Positions 16,112 through 23,861 of a DNA stretch of 44,986 nucleotides are shown one piece after another. This DNA is from Henriciella sp. (GTDB lineage: Bacteria > Pseudomonadota > Alphaproteobacteria > Caulobacterales > Hyphomonadaceae), in contig JABSQB010000025.1 in NCBI GenBank assembly GCA_013214545.1, forward strand, positions 1 to 44,986. The letters are read 5' to 3'. The notes beneath the pieces were generated by a model. That model saw nothing but the letters and a program-made list of their open reading frames with translations, made no database searches and was not told the origin of the DNA. A program made the translations under genes and the position numbers. The first letter of the stretch is position 1. Each line of letters begins with the position of its first letter.

Positions 16112-16638
16112 TTCGCCATATCCACGATCAGGACGTTCTGAATTCCATCATCGATTGAGTCCTTGAGGTTCATCAGAATCATCGAGCGGATGTTCTCGTA
16201 ATTGTTGATGTCAGTCGGCTGTTCCAGCGTCCGTCCATCATTACTGAGCGCGATCAGAGTCGTCATGATATTGTCGCGCAGTTTCGGCTCTTCGGAAAAC
16301 AAACGCTCAGACGTCGAAGAATCTGTCTCGAGGCTGATATGCAGGATCACCAGGCTGGTGACCTGACCGCCCCGCATGATCGGAACGACAAACTCACGGC
16401 TGAACTTGTAGTAAGCAGAACTGCCCGAGCTGGCTTTTTTGGCGTAGCCATCATCTTTCTTGGCTTTCTTCTTATCGGTCTTGCCGTGATCATCGCCATG
16501 ATCATTCTCTTTGTTCTCATCCTCAATCTCAGCCACGCTTGCCGCTGAGGCCTCAGAGGGAGTCTTCAAGACCACCGCCGCAAAGCTTCCGGCAGCGACA
16601 AAAATAATAGCAACGAGGCTGGTGACGATGAGTTTCAT
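16099..16638 (-). CDS. FliL-like basal-body protein (second FliL-family member)
   Basis: This 179-residue single-pass membrane protein has a signal-anchor helix at residues 3-25, a highly charged Asp/His/Lys linker (40-68) and a periplasmic domain with FliL-family features: YYKFSREFVVPIMRGGQVTS, then 'LVILHISLETDSSTSE' and 'LRDNIMTTLIALSNDG', ending with a helix that leads to a hydrophobic strand VLIVDM. FliL surrounds the stator and supports torque. A separate, closer FliL is encoded at 33212. ATG at 16638 is chosen because AGGA lies upstream; a GTG one codon earlier is possible. It is the last gene of the fliM-motA-flgFGAH operon. Its role could be stator support or stabilisation near the L ring. 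Confidence 0.68.
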   Translation of the reverse strand: MKLIVTSLVAIIFVAAGSFAAVVLKTPSEASAASVAEIEDENKENDHGDDHGKTDKKKAKKDDGYAKKASSGSSAYYKFSREFVVPIMRGGQVTSLVILHISLETDSSTSERLFSEEPKLRDNIMTTLIALSNDGRTLEQPTDINNYENIRSMILMNLKDSIDDGIQNVLIVDMAKQNL

Positions 16639-16649
16639 CACGTTTCCTT

Positions 16650-17366
16650 TCAGAACGGGAGGACAGTTTCGAGGACCCTGGGAACAAGGCCGCGTTTCAT
16701 TCCGGCCATGGTTTCACCCCGGCTCAGATAAGAGAGATTTGCATCGGCAATTTTTTCATACGACACCGTATTGGTGCGCGTGATGTCCTGCGCCCGAATG
16801 ACGCCAGATACGGTCAGGTAACGCACCTCATTGCTAACTTGAGTCTGCTGGTACCCAGCGATGATGAGATTGCCATTCGGCTCGACCCCGACGACACGCG
16901 CAGAGAGACGAAACGTCACCTGCTCAGCGCGGTTCACCGCGCCCGCGCCTGTCAGCGCAGAAGTACGGTCATAATCGACGCCTGGCGAAAGCGTGCCGGC
17001 TCCAGGAAGAACCGTGTCCGCGATTTGCGGCAATCCGAATAAAGCGCCGAGATTGAATTGTTCATTGGTCGAACGGTTGCGCGACAATGAGGTTTGCACA
17101 TTCGCCTGATCATTCATGTCGACGACCACGGTCAGGAGATCCCCAACATCTTTGGCCCGGCGCATGCCGAGAAGTGCGTTCGGGGCAGTCGTCCATAGAG
17201 ACGCCGACGTCGCCTGTACCGGCTCTGCGGCTTGAGACGTCTGCGACCAGTCAATCTGATGCTGCGGCGGCGCCGCTTGCTGAACGGTGTCCGATCCACC
17301 TGAAGCGCAAGCTGATACTGTAAGTGCGACCATGCCGGTCGCGGCGAAGAATCCTATTTTACCCAT
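16650..17366 (-). CDS. flgH: L-ring lipoprotein FlgH
   Basis: FlgH forms the outer-membrane L ring, the bushing of the distal rod. The 238-residue protein has a lipoprotein signal with lipobox VSAC (cysteine 20). The family core is present: SLWTTAPNALLGMRRAKDVG with 'DLLTVVVDMNDQANVQTSLS', then 'LSARVVGVEPNGNLIIAGYQ' and a C-terminal VSGVIRAQDITRTNTVSYEK segment. GGAGG precedes the ATG at 17366, which lies 13 bases inside the 3' end of flgA. Confidence 0.96.
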   Translation of the reverse strand: MGKIGFFAATGMVALTVSACASGGSDTVQQAAPPQHQIDWSQTSQAAEPVQATSASLWTTAPNALLGMRRAKDVGDLLTVVVDMNDQANVQTSLSRNRSTNEQFNLGALFGLPQIADTVLPGAGTLSPGVDYDRTSALTGAGAVNRAEQVTFRLSARVVGVEPNGNLIIAGYQQTQVSNEVRYLTVSGVIRAQDITRTNTVSYEKIADANLSYLSRGETMAGMKRGLVPRVLETVLPF

Positions 17367-17755
17367 ATCCAGCCTCCTGCTTGGACAGTACCTTCGACCA
17401 CCTGGCGCGATTGAAGGTTCAATACGGGGACGGTTTCATTCTCACCGGCTTCCCCCATGGCGCGGCCGGTCAGAGAAATCTCCAACGGCCCTCTCAGATA
17501 CTTTACGGTGACAAGCTGATTGCGCTTTACCAGGCGCGGGCTCTGCGTGTCTTTTTGCTGAATGGTCTGACCAGCATAGACGGTGCGACGAACTTCCCGG
17601 CCGAGCAGCGCATTGTGCTCATCCTGCCAGACGTCCCCTTCCGGACTGGCGTTTTGCGGCGTGATGATATCACCGGCGCGAATGACATCATTCGCGGTCA
17701 GTGAAACCGGGCTCGATAAGCTAAGCCCCAGGCTGAACAGGACGGCACTAATCAT
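17354..17755 (-). CDS. flgA: P-ring assembly chaperone FlgA (short form)
   Basis: FlgA is the periplasmic chaperone that helps FlgI form the P ring. At 133 residues it is a short alphaproteobacterial form: a cleavable signal peptide (about 1-20) and a single SAF-type C-terminal domain (LLGREVRRTVYAGQTIQQKD, then 'VKRNQLVTVKYLRGPLEISL' and VLNLQSRQVVEGTV). The large N-terminal domain seen in enterobacteria is missing. ATG at 17755 is five bases after the flgG stop codon, with GAGG overlapping that stop. Confidence 0.92.
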   Translation of the reverse strand: MISAVLFSLGLSLSSPVSLTANDVIRAGDIITPQNASPEGDVWQDEHNALLGREVRRTVYAGQTIQQKDTQSPRLVKRNQLVTVKYLRGPLEISLTGRAMGEAGENETVPVLNLQSRQVVEGTVQAGGWIWVK

Positions 17756-17759
17756 GGCG

Positions 17760-18545
17760 CTACCTCAGCCGGGTCGTGGCGGCGAGCATTTCATCCGAAG
17801 CGGTGATCACTTTGGAATTCAGCTCATAACCGCGCTGGGCTTCGATGAGGTCGGAAATCTCCTTCACCACGTCAACGCTGGAATCTTCCAGGAACCCCTG
17901 ACGCAAGGTGCCAAGACCGTTGCTGCCGGGCACTTGGCGATTTGGATCGCCGGACGCTTCGGTGCGACGGAAAAGGTTGTCGCCCAGTGCCTCAAGACCT
18001 TTCTCATTGACGAAGCTAACCAGCGAAATGACGCCAATCGCCTGACCGTTTTCATCATTGTCGAAATAGGCAGTGACCTGGCCATCGCGACTGATTGAGA
18101 TGCGGTTGGCATCTGCCGGGATGGTGATGCCATCAGCAAGCGGATAACCATCCATGGTTACGATCTGCCCGTCAGAGCTCCGGTTCAATTTGCCGTCCCG
18201 CGTATAGACAGACTCGCCGTCCGGAAGGGCGACCTCGAGAAAACCGTTGCCGTCGATTCCAATGTCCAGCTCTGCACCGGTCTGGCGCATCGAGCCTTGT
18301 GTGATTTCGACCGAAACGGTCGACGCCTTGACCCCAGTACCAAGCTGAATGCCCGCAGGCACCACGGTGCCAAGCTGCGAGGTGAGCGTACCTGGCGTGA
18401 GATATTGCTGATAAACAAGATCGGAGAATTCGGCGACGCGCGGACGGTAAGCCGCGGTGCTCATATTGGCGATATTGTTCGAAATGACATCGACGCGCAT
18501 TTGCTGCGCTGCCATGCCGGTTGCTGCTATCTGGAGCGATTTCAT
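17760..18545 (-). CDS. flgG: Distal rod protein FlgG
   Basis: FlgG builds the distal rod that passes through the P and L rings. The 261 residues fit the family exactly: KSLQIAATGMAAQQMRVDVI followed by SNNIANMSTAAYRPRVAEFS at the N-terminus, 'LDIGIDGNGFLEVALPDG' in the middle and EISDLIEAQRGYELNSKVIT near the C-terminus. AGGAGG precedes the ATG. The gene lies 16 bases behind flgF and four bases before flgA, the standard order. Confidence 0.97.
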   Translation of the reverse strand: MKSLQIAATGMAAQQMRVDVISNNIANMSTAAYRPRVAEFSDLVYQQYLTPGTLTSQLGTVVPAGIQLGTGVKASTVSVEITQGSMRQTGAELDIGIDGNGFLEVALPDGESVYTRDGKLNRSSDGQIVTMDGYPLADGITIPADANRISISRDGQVTAYFDNDENGQAIGVISLVSFVNEKGLEALGDNLFRRTEASGDPNRQVPGSNGLGTLRQGFLEDSSVDVVKEISDLIEAQRGYELNSKVITASDEMLAATTRLR

Positions 18546-18561
18546 GGGCTACCTCCTGTGC

Positions 18562-19275
18562 CTACCGGTTCCTTACCGCTGTAATCGTTTGGTTGATGCG
18601 CTGGTGTTCCTCCTCCAGCACGTTTTGACCCGCTTCATAGGCGCGCTGGACCTCAATCATGCGCGCCATTTCCAAAACGGGAGAAACATTCGATGCCTCG
18701 AGGGCGCCTTGTAGGACGCTTGCATTCTCGATGGGCTCTGTACCTTCGCCAGCAATGAAGCGCGTGTCTGTGTCGCGCTGCAACTGACCATTGGCGCGGA
18801 AGACACCAATCTGCCCCAGCAGTTCACCGTCAACGGTGATCGTGCCGTCGCCGGCAATCGAGATGTTCGCCGCTTCCGGCGGGATTTGAATCGGCGTGTT
18901 GCCCGCGTCCAGCACGCTTGCCCCATCGGGGGTGATCAGCTCACCCTCTGCAGAAACCTGAAAAGATCCGGCTCGGGTCAACCGTTCGCCTGCGGGGGTC
19001 TGCAGGGCAAAGAAGCCCTCGCCCTGAATGGCCACATCGAACTGGCCGCCTGTGAATTTCACCGTGCCCTGCGTGAGGTCGAAATTATGCCCGGCCAGCG
19101 CGCCCATCGAGAGCGATGGTGTGTCAGTCCCGGTATTGACCAGATACTCAGCGAAAACGGCGCGATCGGTCTTGTAACCGGTCGTGTTCGCATTCGCGAT
19201 ATTGTTGGCGACGACTTGCAATTCTTTAAGCAAGCCATCTTGCCGGGAGATGGTGGCGTAGATGCTATTACTCAT
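18562..19275 (-). CDS. flgF: Rod protein FlgF
   Basis: FlgF is a proximal rod subunit. The 237-residue protein has the axial-family N-terminal block (QDGLLKELQVVANNIANANT with TTGYKTDRAVFAEY), the 'FDVAIQGEGFFALQTPAGER' core and the C-terminal ARMIEVQRAYEAGQNVLEEE helix. AGGAG precedes the ATG at 19275, which lies eight bases inside the end of the MotC-like gene, so translation of the two is coupled. Confidence 0.96.
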   Translation of the reverse strand: MSNSIYATISRQDGLLKELQVVANNIANANTTGYKTDRAVFAEYLVNTGTDTPSLSMGALAGHNFDLTQGTVKFTGGQFDVAIQGEGFFALQTPAGERLTRAGSFQVSAEGELITPDGASVLDAGNTPIQIPPEAANISIAGDGTITVDGELLGQIGVFRANGQLQRDTDTRFIAGEGTEPIENASVLQGALEASNVSPVLEMARMIEVQRAYEAGQNVLEEEHQRINQTITAVRNR

Positions 19276-20965
19276 GGCTGGCTCCTGCCTGCGAAGATGA
19301 GAGGGCGAGTTTCGACGCTTCTAGAAGCGGTGCGATCTGATAGGGGCGAATGCGATCAGGGCGGGCCTGAGGTTCGGTGCCGCGATGCACGCGGTGCACG
19401 CGCTCCAGGCGCAAACCGTCTTCGAGGCTGAGCTCTTCAGACAAGGCGTCGGCATTGGCATCATAGAGCGCCCAGCTGTCGCTAAGGGCCGCTTGCTCGA
19501 TCAGCTCCAGCTGTTTGGACGGCTCGCCGTCGAGCTCTGCATAAGCCTGACTGGCGACTTGCGCGGCGCCCGCCTGTACGGCGCGAACGCCCGCCAGCCG
19601 GTTCACTTCGATCAGCCCGGGATAGGCTGTGCGTAGATCAAACAGGTCGTCATCCGCGCCGCTCCAGTATGCAGCTTTCGCCAACAGTTTGGTGACCTCA
19701 GCGTCGCGTTCAACAGAGTCCAGCAAAGCTTCAACAAGGCTGATCAGACCGAGATCAAGCGCGATCTCAGCTCCGCGTCGGCGCAGTGCATTCCCCTGCT
19801 CATCATATGGCAGATTGGCGTGAAACTGGGTCAGCGTTTTCAGGCCCTTCAGCGATGCTGCGGGCTCTGCGCTGGTCAGATAGGCGTCCAGAGATTCTAT
19901 AATATTGCGATCCACGGCCGCGCGAATTTCGTCGGTCTCGGCAATTGGCAATGTGCGAACGCGCTGGAGCCCCGAATAAAGATTATCGCTTTCCAGATTC
20001 TGCATCACGAAGGCGAGGATTTGTTCAAACCCATGCTTGGTATCGTTCTGCTCGAGAATGCTCCAAGCCTCTTCGAGCGCAAACTCCTTGATCGTCGGAC
20101 GCAGCGTATCATTGCGCTCGATCAGGATCAGGAGCGCCGCGAGTTTCAGCGTCGGTCGGTTCATCAGCATGACCAGACGATCATCAGACTCGCTACCGTC
20201 CGGCATATCGGCAATCGCAGTTTTCAAAGCGGTCAGCTGGGTTGAGTTTTCAATCTCTTCAGCGGAAAAAGTGGACAAGACCTGCTGAGCAATGCCGGCG
20301 CGGCGAAGCAGGATCAGAGTTGGGATGGTCGAGGTCGCAACATCCTGGCGGAGGTTGTGCGGCAGCGCGCGCAAACGCGGAATGTGAGCTTGAATGCGCT
20401 CAATGCCCTCCGGCTCATATCCGCGTAACTCAGACACGGCCAGCCATAATTCTGCTTCACCATGGCAGCTCGTCAGTTGCCGGAAATAGTCAATGTCCGG
20501 CTCGCTCCGACCATTCATCAACTCAATAAATTCGCGATAGACCTGCCAATCGGATTCTGGCGCGAAGGCCAGCATCGCTCGGGCTTCACTGTACAGGCCG
20601 AGCGCGAGCTTCGCGCGCATGTCTTTCAGGAACGCAGCGCTGGGATCGGCGTCGTCTTCAGCGCTTGGCACGGGCAATTCAGTGAACCGGCGCAGGGACT
20701 TTTCAACAGAAAAATCAAGTGGGTACTGCTCTGTGCAGACGATGGGTTGCAGCGCAGGAACGGAGTCCAGTTCGATGGGTTCTGCCCCGTCATTGCGGAC
20801 CAACAAGCCGCTGCGAATCGCGGTTTCTACAAATGCGTCTAAGCCCGCCGCGTTATTCTCGCGGACGGGCTCGTCACTTGGTGTCGCTGTTACCGGCTCC
20901 GGATCGGCATGCGCTGCCGCGGCCAGAGCCAGACCAAGACTGGCATATGTTAAGCGCCGGATCAT
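19268..20965 (-). CDS. Large periplasmic helical-repeat protein, MotC-like candidate
   Basis: This 565-residue protein has a cleavable signal peptide (1-20, ending AHA) and then a long series of helices resembling TPR or similar solenoid repeats, for example EARAMLAFAPESDWQVYREF, AGIAQQVLSTFSAEEIENST and 'ALLDSVERDAEVTKLLAKAA'. I find no catalytic motif. Its ATG overlaps the motA stop codon (ATGA) and its end overlaps flgF, so it is a fixed part of the motor operon. Rhizobia encode MotC, a periplasmic protein that stabilises MotB, and a chaperone MotE for it; a MotE-type gene is present here at 34250. This protein is longer than rhizobial MotC and I cannot show homology, so MotC-like is inference from location, topology and the MotE partner. 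Confidence 0.6.
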   Translation of the reverse strand: MIRRLTYASLGLALAAAAHADPEPVTATPSDEPVRENNAAGLDAFVETAIRSGLLVRNDGAEPIELDSVPALQPIVCTEQYPLDFSVEKSLRRFTELPVPSAEDDADPSAAFLKDMRAKLALGLYSEARAMLAFAPESDWQVYREFIELMNGRSEPDIDYFRQLTSCHGEAELWLAVSELRGYEPEGIERIQAHIPRLRALPHNLRQDVATSTIPTLILLRRAGIAQQVLSTFSAEEIENSTQLTALKTAIADMPDGSESDDRLVMLMNRPTLKLAALLILIERNDTLRPTIKEFALEEAWSILEQNDTKHGFEQILAFVMQNLESDNLYSGLQRVRTLPIAETDEIRAAVDRNIIESLDAYLTSAEPAASLKGLKTLTQFHANLPYDEQGNALRRRGAEIALDLGLISLVEALLDSVERDAEVTKLLAKAAYWSGADDDLFDLRTAYPGLIEVNRLAGVRAVQAGAAQVASQAYAELDGEPSKQLELIEQAALSDSWALYDANADALSEELSLEDGLRLERVHRVHRGTEPQARPDRIRPYQIAPLLEASKLALSSSQAGASHE

Positions 20966-21828
20966 GCTGCTTGGCGTAGCCCTTTCACTGCTTCTTCAAC
21001 TTCATCAAAGGATGGACGTACCCGAGCTGGCGCGTGTCGACGCGCAACTTCGAGGCAAATATTGACCGGGTTTTGATGCAGGCTGGACACCAGCATCTCG
21101 CCAATCATCGAATAGAAAAAGTGCTCTTCTTTGCGGGTGTGAGCGACCTTGGCCGCCAGCGGACCAACCACGCCATAGGCCAGAAACACGCCAAGGAATG
21201 TCCCAACAAGCGCGCCACCAATCATGCCCCCCAGCACCTCAGGCGGCTTGTCGATAGAAGCCATGGTTTTGATCACGCCGAGAACCGCAGCAACAATTCC
21301 GAGGGCCGGCAGAGCGTCGGCCATGGACTGCAGCGCGTGCGAGCCGTGCAGGCGTTCTTCAAGCAAACTTTCAAGGTGCTTCTCAAGCAGCTCTTCAACC
21401 TGGTGCACATTGTCAAAGTTCATGATCATCGAGCGAATTGTGTCGCAGATCATCTCAACTGCTTCATGGTCTTTGAGTATCTTCGGATAACGTTGGAAAA
21501 TCTCGGACTCGTTCGGCGATTCAATATGCGCTTCGATGTCGACGGGGTTTTCCTTCAGGACGCTGAGCAGCTCATGCATCATGCAGAGCAGGTCCTGATA
21601 ATCTTTCTTCTTCCACTTTGGACCAGTGACTGCGGCGATGACGTCGCCGCCAGTGTGTTTGATGGTCGAAAAGTCGTTGGCTGCCAGGAAGGCTCCGGTC
21701 GCGGCACCGCCAATCATCATCATCTCAAATGGCAGAGACTTCAGAATGATGCTCATCTTCCCGCCGGCCAGAATATAGCCGCCGAAGACCATGCACATTG
21801 TCACGGCAAGTCCTAATATAGCGCCCAC
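20962..21828 (-). CDS. motA: Stator protein MotA
   Basis: MotA forms the pentameric proton channel part of the stator. The 288-residue protein has four membrane segments (about 2-22, 32-52, 172-192, 203-223) and a large cytoplasmic loop containing the rotor-contacting region (MIMNFDNVHQVEELLEKHLE). It shows the family motifs GGAATGAFLAANDF, 'ADALPALGIVAAVLGVIKTM' and LVGTFLGVFLAYGVVGPLA. The start is GTG at 21828 with GGGAGG six bases upstream. It lies downstream of fliM; motB is on the opposite strand beyond fliM. Confidence 0.97.
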   Translation of the reverse strand: MGAILGLAVTMCMVFGGYILAGGKMSIILKSLPFEMMMIGGAATGAFLAANDFSTIKHTGGDVIAAVTGPKWKKKDYQDLLCMMHELLSVLKENPVDIEAHIESPNESEIFQRYPKILKDHEAVEMICDTIRSMIMNFDNVHQVEELLEKHLESLLEERLHGSHALQSMADALPALGIVAAVLGVIKTMASIDKPPEVLGGMIGGALVGTFLGVFLAYGVVGPLAAKVAHTRKEEHFFYSMIGEMLVSSLHQNPVNICLEVARRHAPARVRPSFDEVEEAVKGLRQAA

Positions 21829-21865
21829 AGAACGCCTCCCTTCAACCCAATTCTACAAATTCTAC

Positions 21866-22747
21866 TCATGTCGCCGCGACCTCCTGTAAGAAGGCCGGGT
21901 CGATGTTTGACTTCAGTCGGACCGCACGCTGATGCTTCCAAACGCCCAGCTCGCCTTGTGCGATATCGACAGGGCCATCCACGGTTTTTGCGGTCACGGT
22001 CAGTTTCGAACGGTGTGTGCCTGGCAGCTCGATCACAGATCCAGTTTCTAGCCTCAAACAGTCGGCGACTGTCATTGGCAAACGGTCGAGCACGACATCC
22101 AGGTGCACACTCGAGTTTTGCACGCGTGGCTCTGACAATCCCTTGGCGCCACCAATGGCCCCCCCACCCAGGGAATCATCGCCCGCAGACTCCGTTAAAC
22201 TCAATACAGCGTCGAGCTTCAGCGCGACGCCAATTCGAAAAGCCTGGCCTTCAAGGTCACAAAGATAATAGACGACCAGACAATTGCCCTCGATTTCCAG
22301 GCTTTCAAACGTCGTAGATTCTGGTGCGGCGCCGTCTTCGCCGAGCATGTCGAAAGTTGTTGTCAGATCTTCACTGAGTTGCTTCGCAGTTGGCTCTAGA
22401 AGGAGTTGTAAGAAAAGCTGCGGAGCCTCGGCCAGGCGGGAAGCATCTTGCTGCATTTTCTGCGCCGCGTAGCGCGCGGCAACCAGGTTATCGATCGAGA
22501 CCGCGACAACCAGATCCTGCGGTTCGTGACGGAAGCCATAAACGTAAGCCCCGAACAAATCGTCTGCCAGTGCGGCTCCGGGACTCACTTCCCGCGACTG
22601 CAAGCGCAGTTCACCTTCGTCTTGCAATACGCCGTTCAACCAGGCGGAGATGGCGTGCTCGAGCGCGATCCAGAACGGTTTGTTCTGCAACACTCGTGGC
22701 GGAACGCCGCCACTCGATTCAAGCTTTTTCCGAAGCACGGCGCTCAA
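21866..22747 (-). CDS. fliM: C-ring switch protein FliM (divergent)
   Basis: FliM links CheY signalling to the FliG/FliN rotor. The 293-residue protein has the C-terminal FliM/FliN (SpoA) domain, seen as SSVHLDVVLDRLPMTVADCL followed by RLETGSVIELPG, and a divergent middle domain (about 35-195). The usual N-terminal CheY-binding peptide of the LSQxEIDALL type is missing: the protein starts MSAVLRKKLESSGG. The middle-domain GGxG motif of canonical FliM is also not visible. Such divergent FliM proteins occur in alphaproteobacteria such as rhizobia. The start is TTG at 22747 with AGGGG seven bases upstream. The position, before motA and divergent from motB, supports the call. Confidence 0.8.
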   Translation of the reverse strand: MSAVLRKKLESSGGVPPRVLQNKPFWIALEHAISAWLNGVLQDEGELRLQSREVSPGAALADDLFGAYVYGFRHEPQDLVVAVSIDNLVAARYAAQKMQQDASRLAEAPQLFLQLLLEPTAKQLSEDLTTTFDMLGEDGAAPESTTFESLEIEGNCLVVYYLCDLEGQAFRIGVALKLDAVLSLTESAGDDSLGGGAIGGAKGLSEPRVQNSSVHLDVVLDRLPMTVADCLRLETGSVIELPGTHRSKLTVTAKTVDGPVDIAQGELGVWKHQRAVRLKSNIDPAFLQEVAAT

Positions 22748-22904
22748 CTTATACCCCTGGATGAATGAGAGATCTCTCTATTTAAGATTGAATTTCATGG
22801 TGAATAAAAAGTTATCAGAGCTCAAAAAATCGACTCTGAGTTGTATTTCGGAAATTTACCGTACTTTGCTAAGCCGTCCTCAGCGAAATTTTTGGGTAGG
22901 CACA

Positions 22905-23783
22905 ATGGCTAACGCAGCGAACGGACAAGCTCCGGTCATCATCATCAAGAAAAAGAAAAAAGGTGGCGGCGACGGACACCATGGTGGTGCGTGGAAAGTC
23001 GCCTATGCTGACTTCGTGACGGCGATGATGGCCTTCTTCCTTTTGATGTGGCTGCTCAACGCGACGACGGAAGAACAGCGCAAAGGGATCGCTGACTACT
23101 TCAACCCGACCATTCCGATTTCGCGTATTTCTGGTGGTGGATCGGATGGCCTCAACGGCTCTTCGATCTTCACAGAGCAGACTTACGCCAAGATGGGCAC
23201 CGGTGCGACGGCGTCTTCGACATTGGCCAAGACCAAGCCTCTGACCCAGGACGAACATGAAAAGTTCGCTGAAGCTTCTGATGAGGACAACAATCCGCCT
23301 GAAATCACTGAAGCCGAACAAGCTGCAGCCGTCGCGCAACTGGAAATGATGCTCAGCGATGAGTCCAAAGCGCTCAGCGACCACATCCAGGTCAAGCTGT
23401 CTCCAGAAGGCATCGTGATGGAGCTGGTCGATTCAGAAGACGTGCCTCTATTCGCGCTGGGTGAAAGCCAGCCGACAGAGCTGTTGGTCGAGCTGGTCGC
23501 GACGGTTTCCGAATCATTCGGGGCTTTCGGAAACAATATCCGCGTGGTTGGACACACCGACTCACTGGCGTTTCGAGATGACTTTAAGTTCGACAACTGG
23601 GATCTTTCGACAGAACGCGCCAATGTTGCGCGGCGCCTGCTGGTCGAAAAGGGCTTTCCGCTGGAGCGCATACAGGAAGTCTCCGGCCGGGCAGATACAG
23701 ATTTGCTGGTTCCAGAAGATCCTTATGCGGCGCAAAACCGCCGGATCTCAATCACGCTCCTGAAGCAGGAAGTGGCGAGTTAA
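22905..23783 (+). CDS. motB: Stator protein MotB
   Basis: MotB anchors the stator to peptidoglycan. I chose the ATG at 22905, giving 292 residues, because it produces the standard start ANAANGQAPVIIIKKKKKGG; the frame is open much further upstream but that stretch overlaps fliM. One membrane helix (34-53) carries the proton-binding aspartate 36 in YADFVTAMMAFFLLMWLLN. The C-terminal OmpA-like domain includes IRVVGHTDS and 'LSTERANVARRLLVEKGF', ending in AAQNRRISITLL. The linker (about 60-165) is long and acidic. It is the first gene of a plus-strand group with flgE, flgK, flgL and flgI. Confidence 0.96.
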   Translation: MANAANGQAPVIIIKKKKKGGGDGHHGGAWKVAYADFVTAMMAFFLLMWLLNATTEEQRKGIADYFNPTIPISRISGGGSDGLNGSSIFTEQTYAKMGTGATASSTLAKTKPLTQDEHEKFAEASDEDNNPPEITEAEQAAAVAQLEMMLSDESKALSDHIQVKLSPEGIVMELVDSEDVPLFALGESQPTELLVELVATVSESFGAFGNNIRVVGHTDSLAFRDDFKFDNWDLSTERANVARRLLVEKGFPLERIQEVSGRADTDLLVPEDPYAAQNRRISITLLKQEVAS

Positions 23784-23831
23784 ATCCCTCTTAAGTTGAG
23801 TTATTCGCTTATTAACCAATGATTTCTACTT

Positions 23832-23860
23832 TCGGTTGCATCGACTGCAGGAGCAACCGA
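23832..23860 (+). promoter_or_regulatory. Hairpin over the flgE ribosome-binding site
   Basis: TCGGTTGC and GCAACCGA are perfect 8-bp inverted arms around a 13-base loop, ending one base before the flgE ATG (23862). The flgE ribosome site AGGAG lies at the loop/3'-arm junction, so the hairpin could limit ribosome access to the hook gene. That would be a post-transcriptional control point; this is inference. Confidence 0.45.
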
Positions 23861-23861
23861 C

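Noticed and set aside
21034-21816. 260-codon plus-strand open frame
   Set aside because: Mirror of motA with histidine- and asparagine-rich composition.
22650-22904. Longer MotB reading
   Set aside because: The extra 85 codons overlap fliM or the divergent promoter region, and MotB proteins normally start at the ANAANGQ-like segment.
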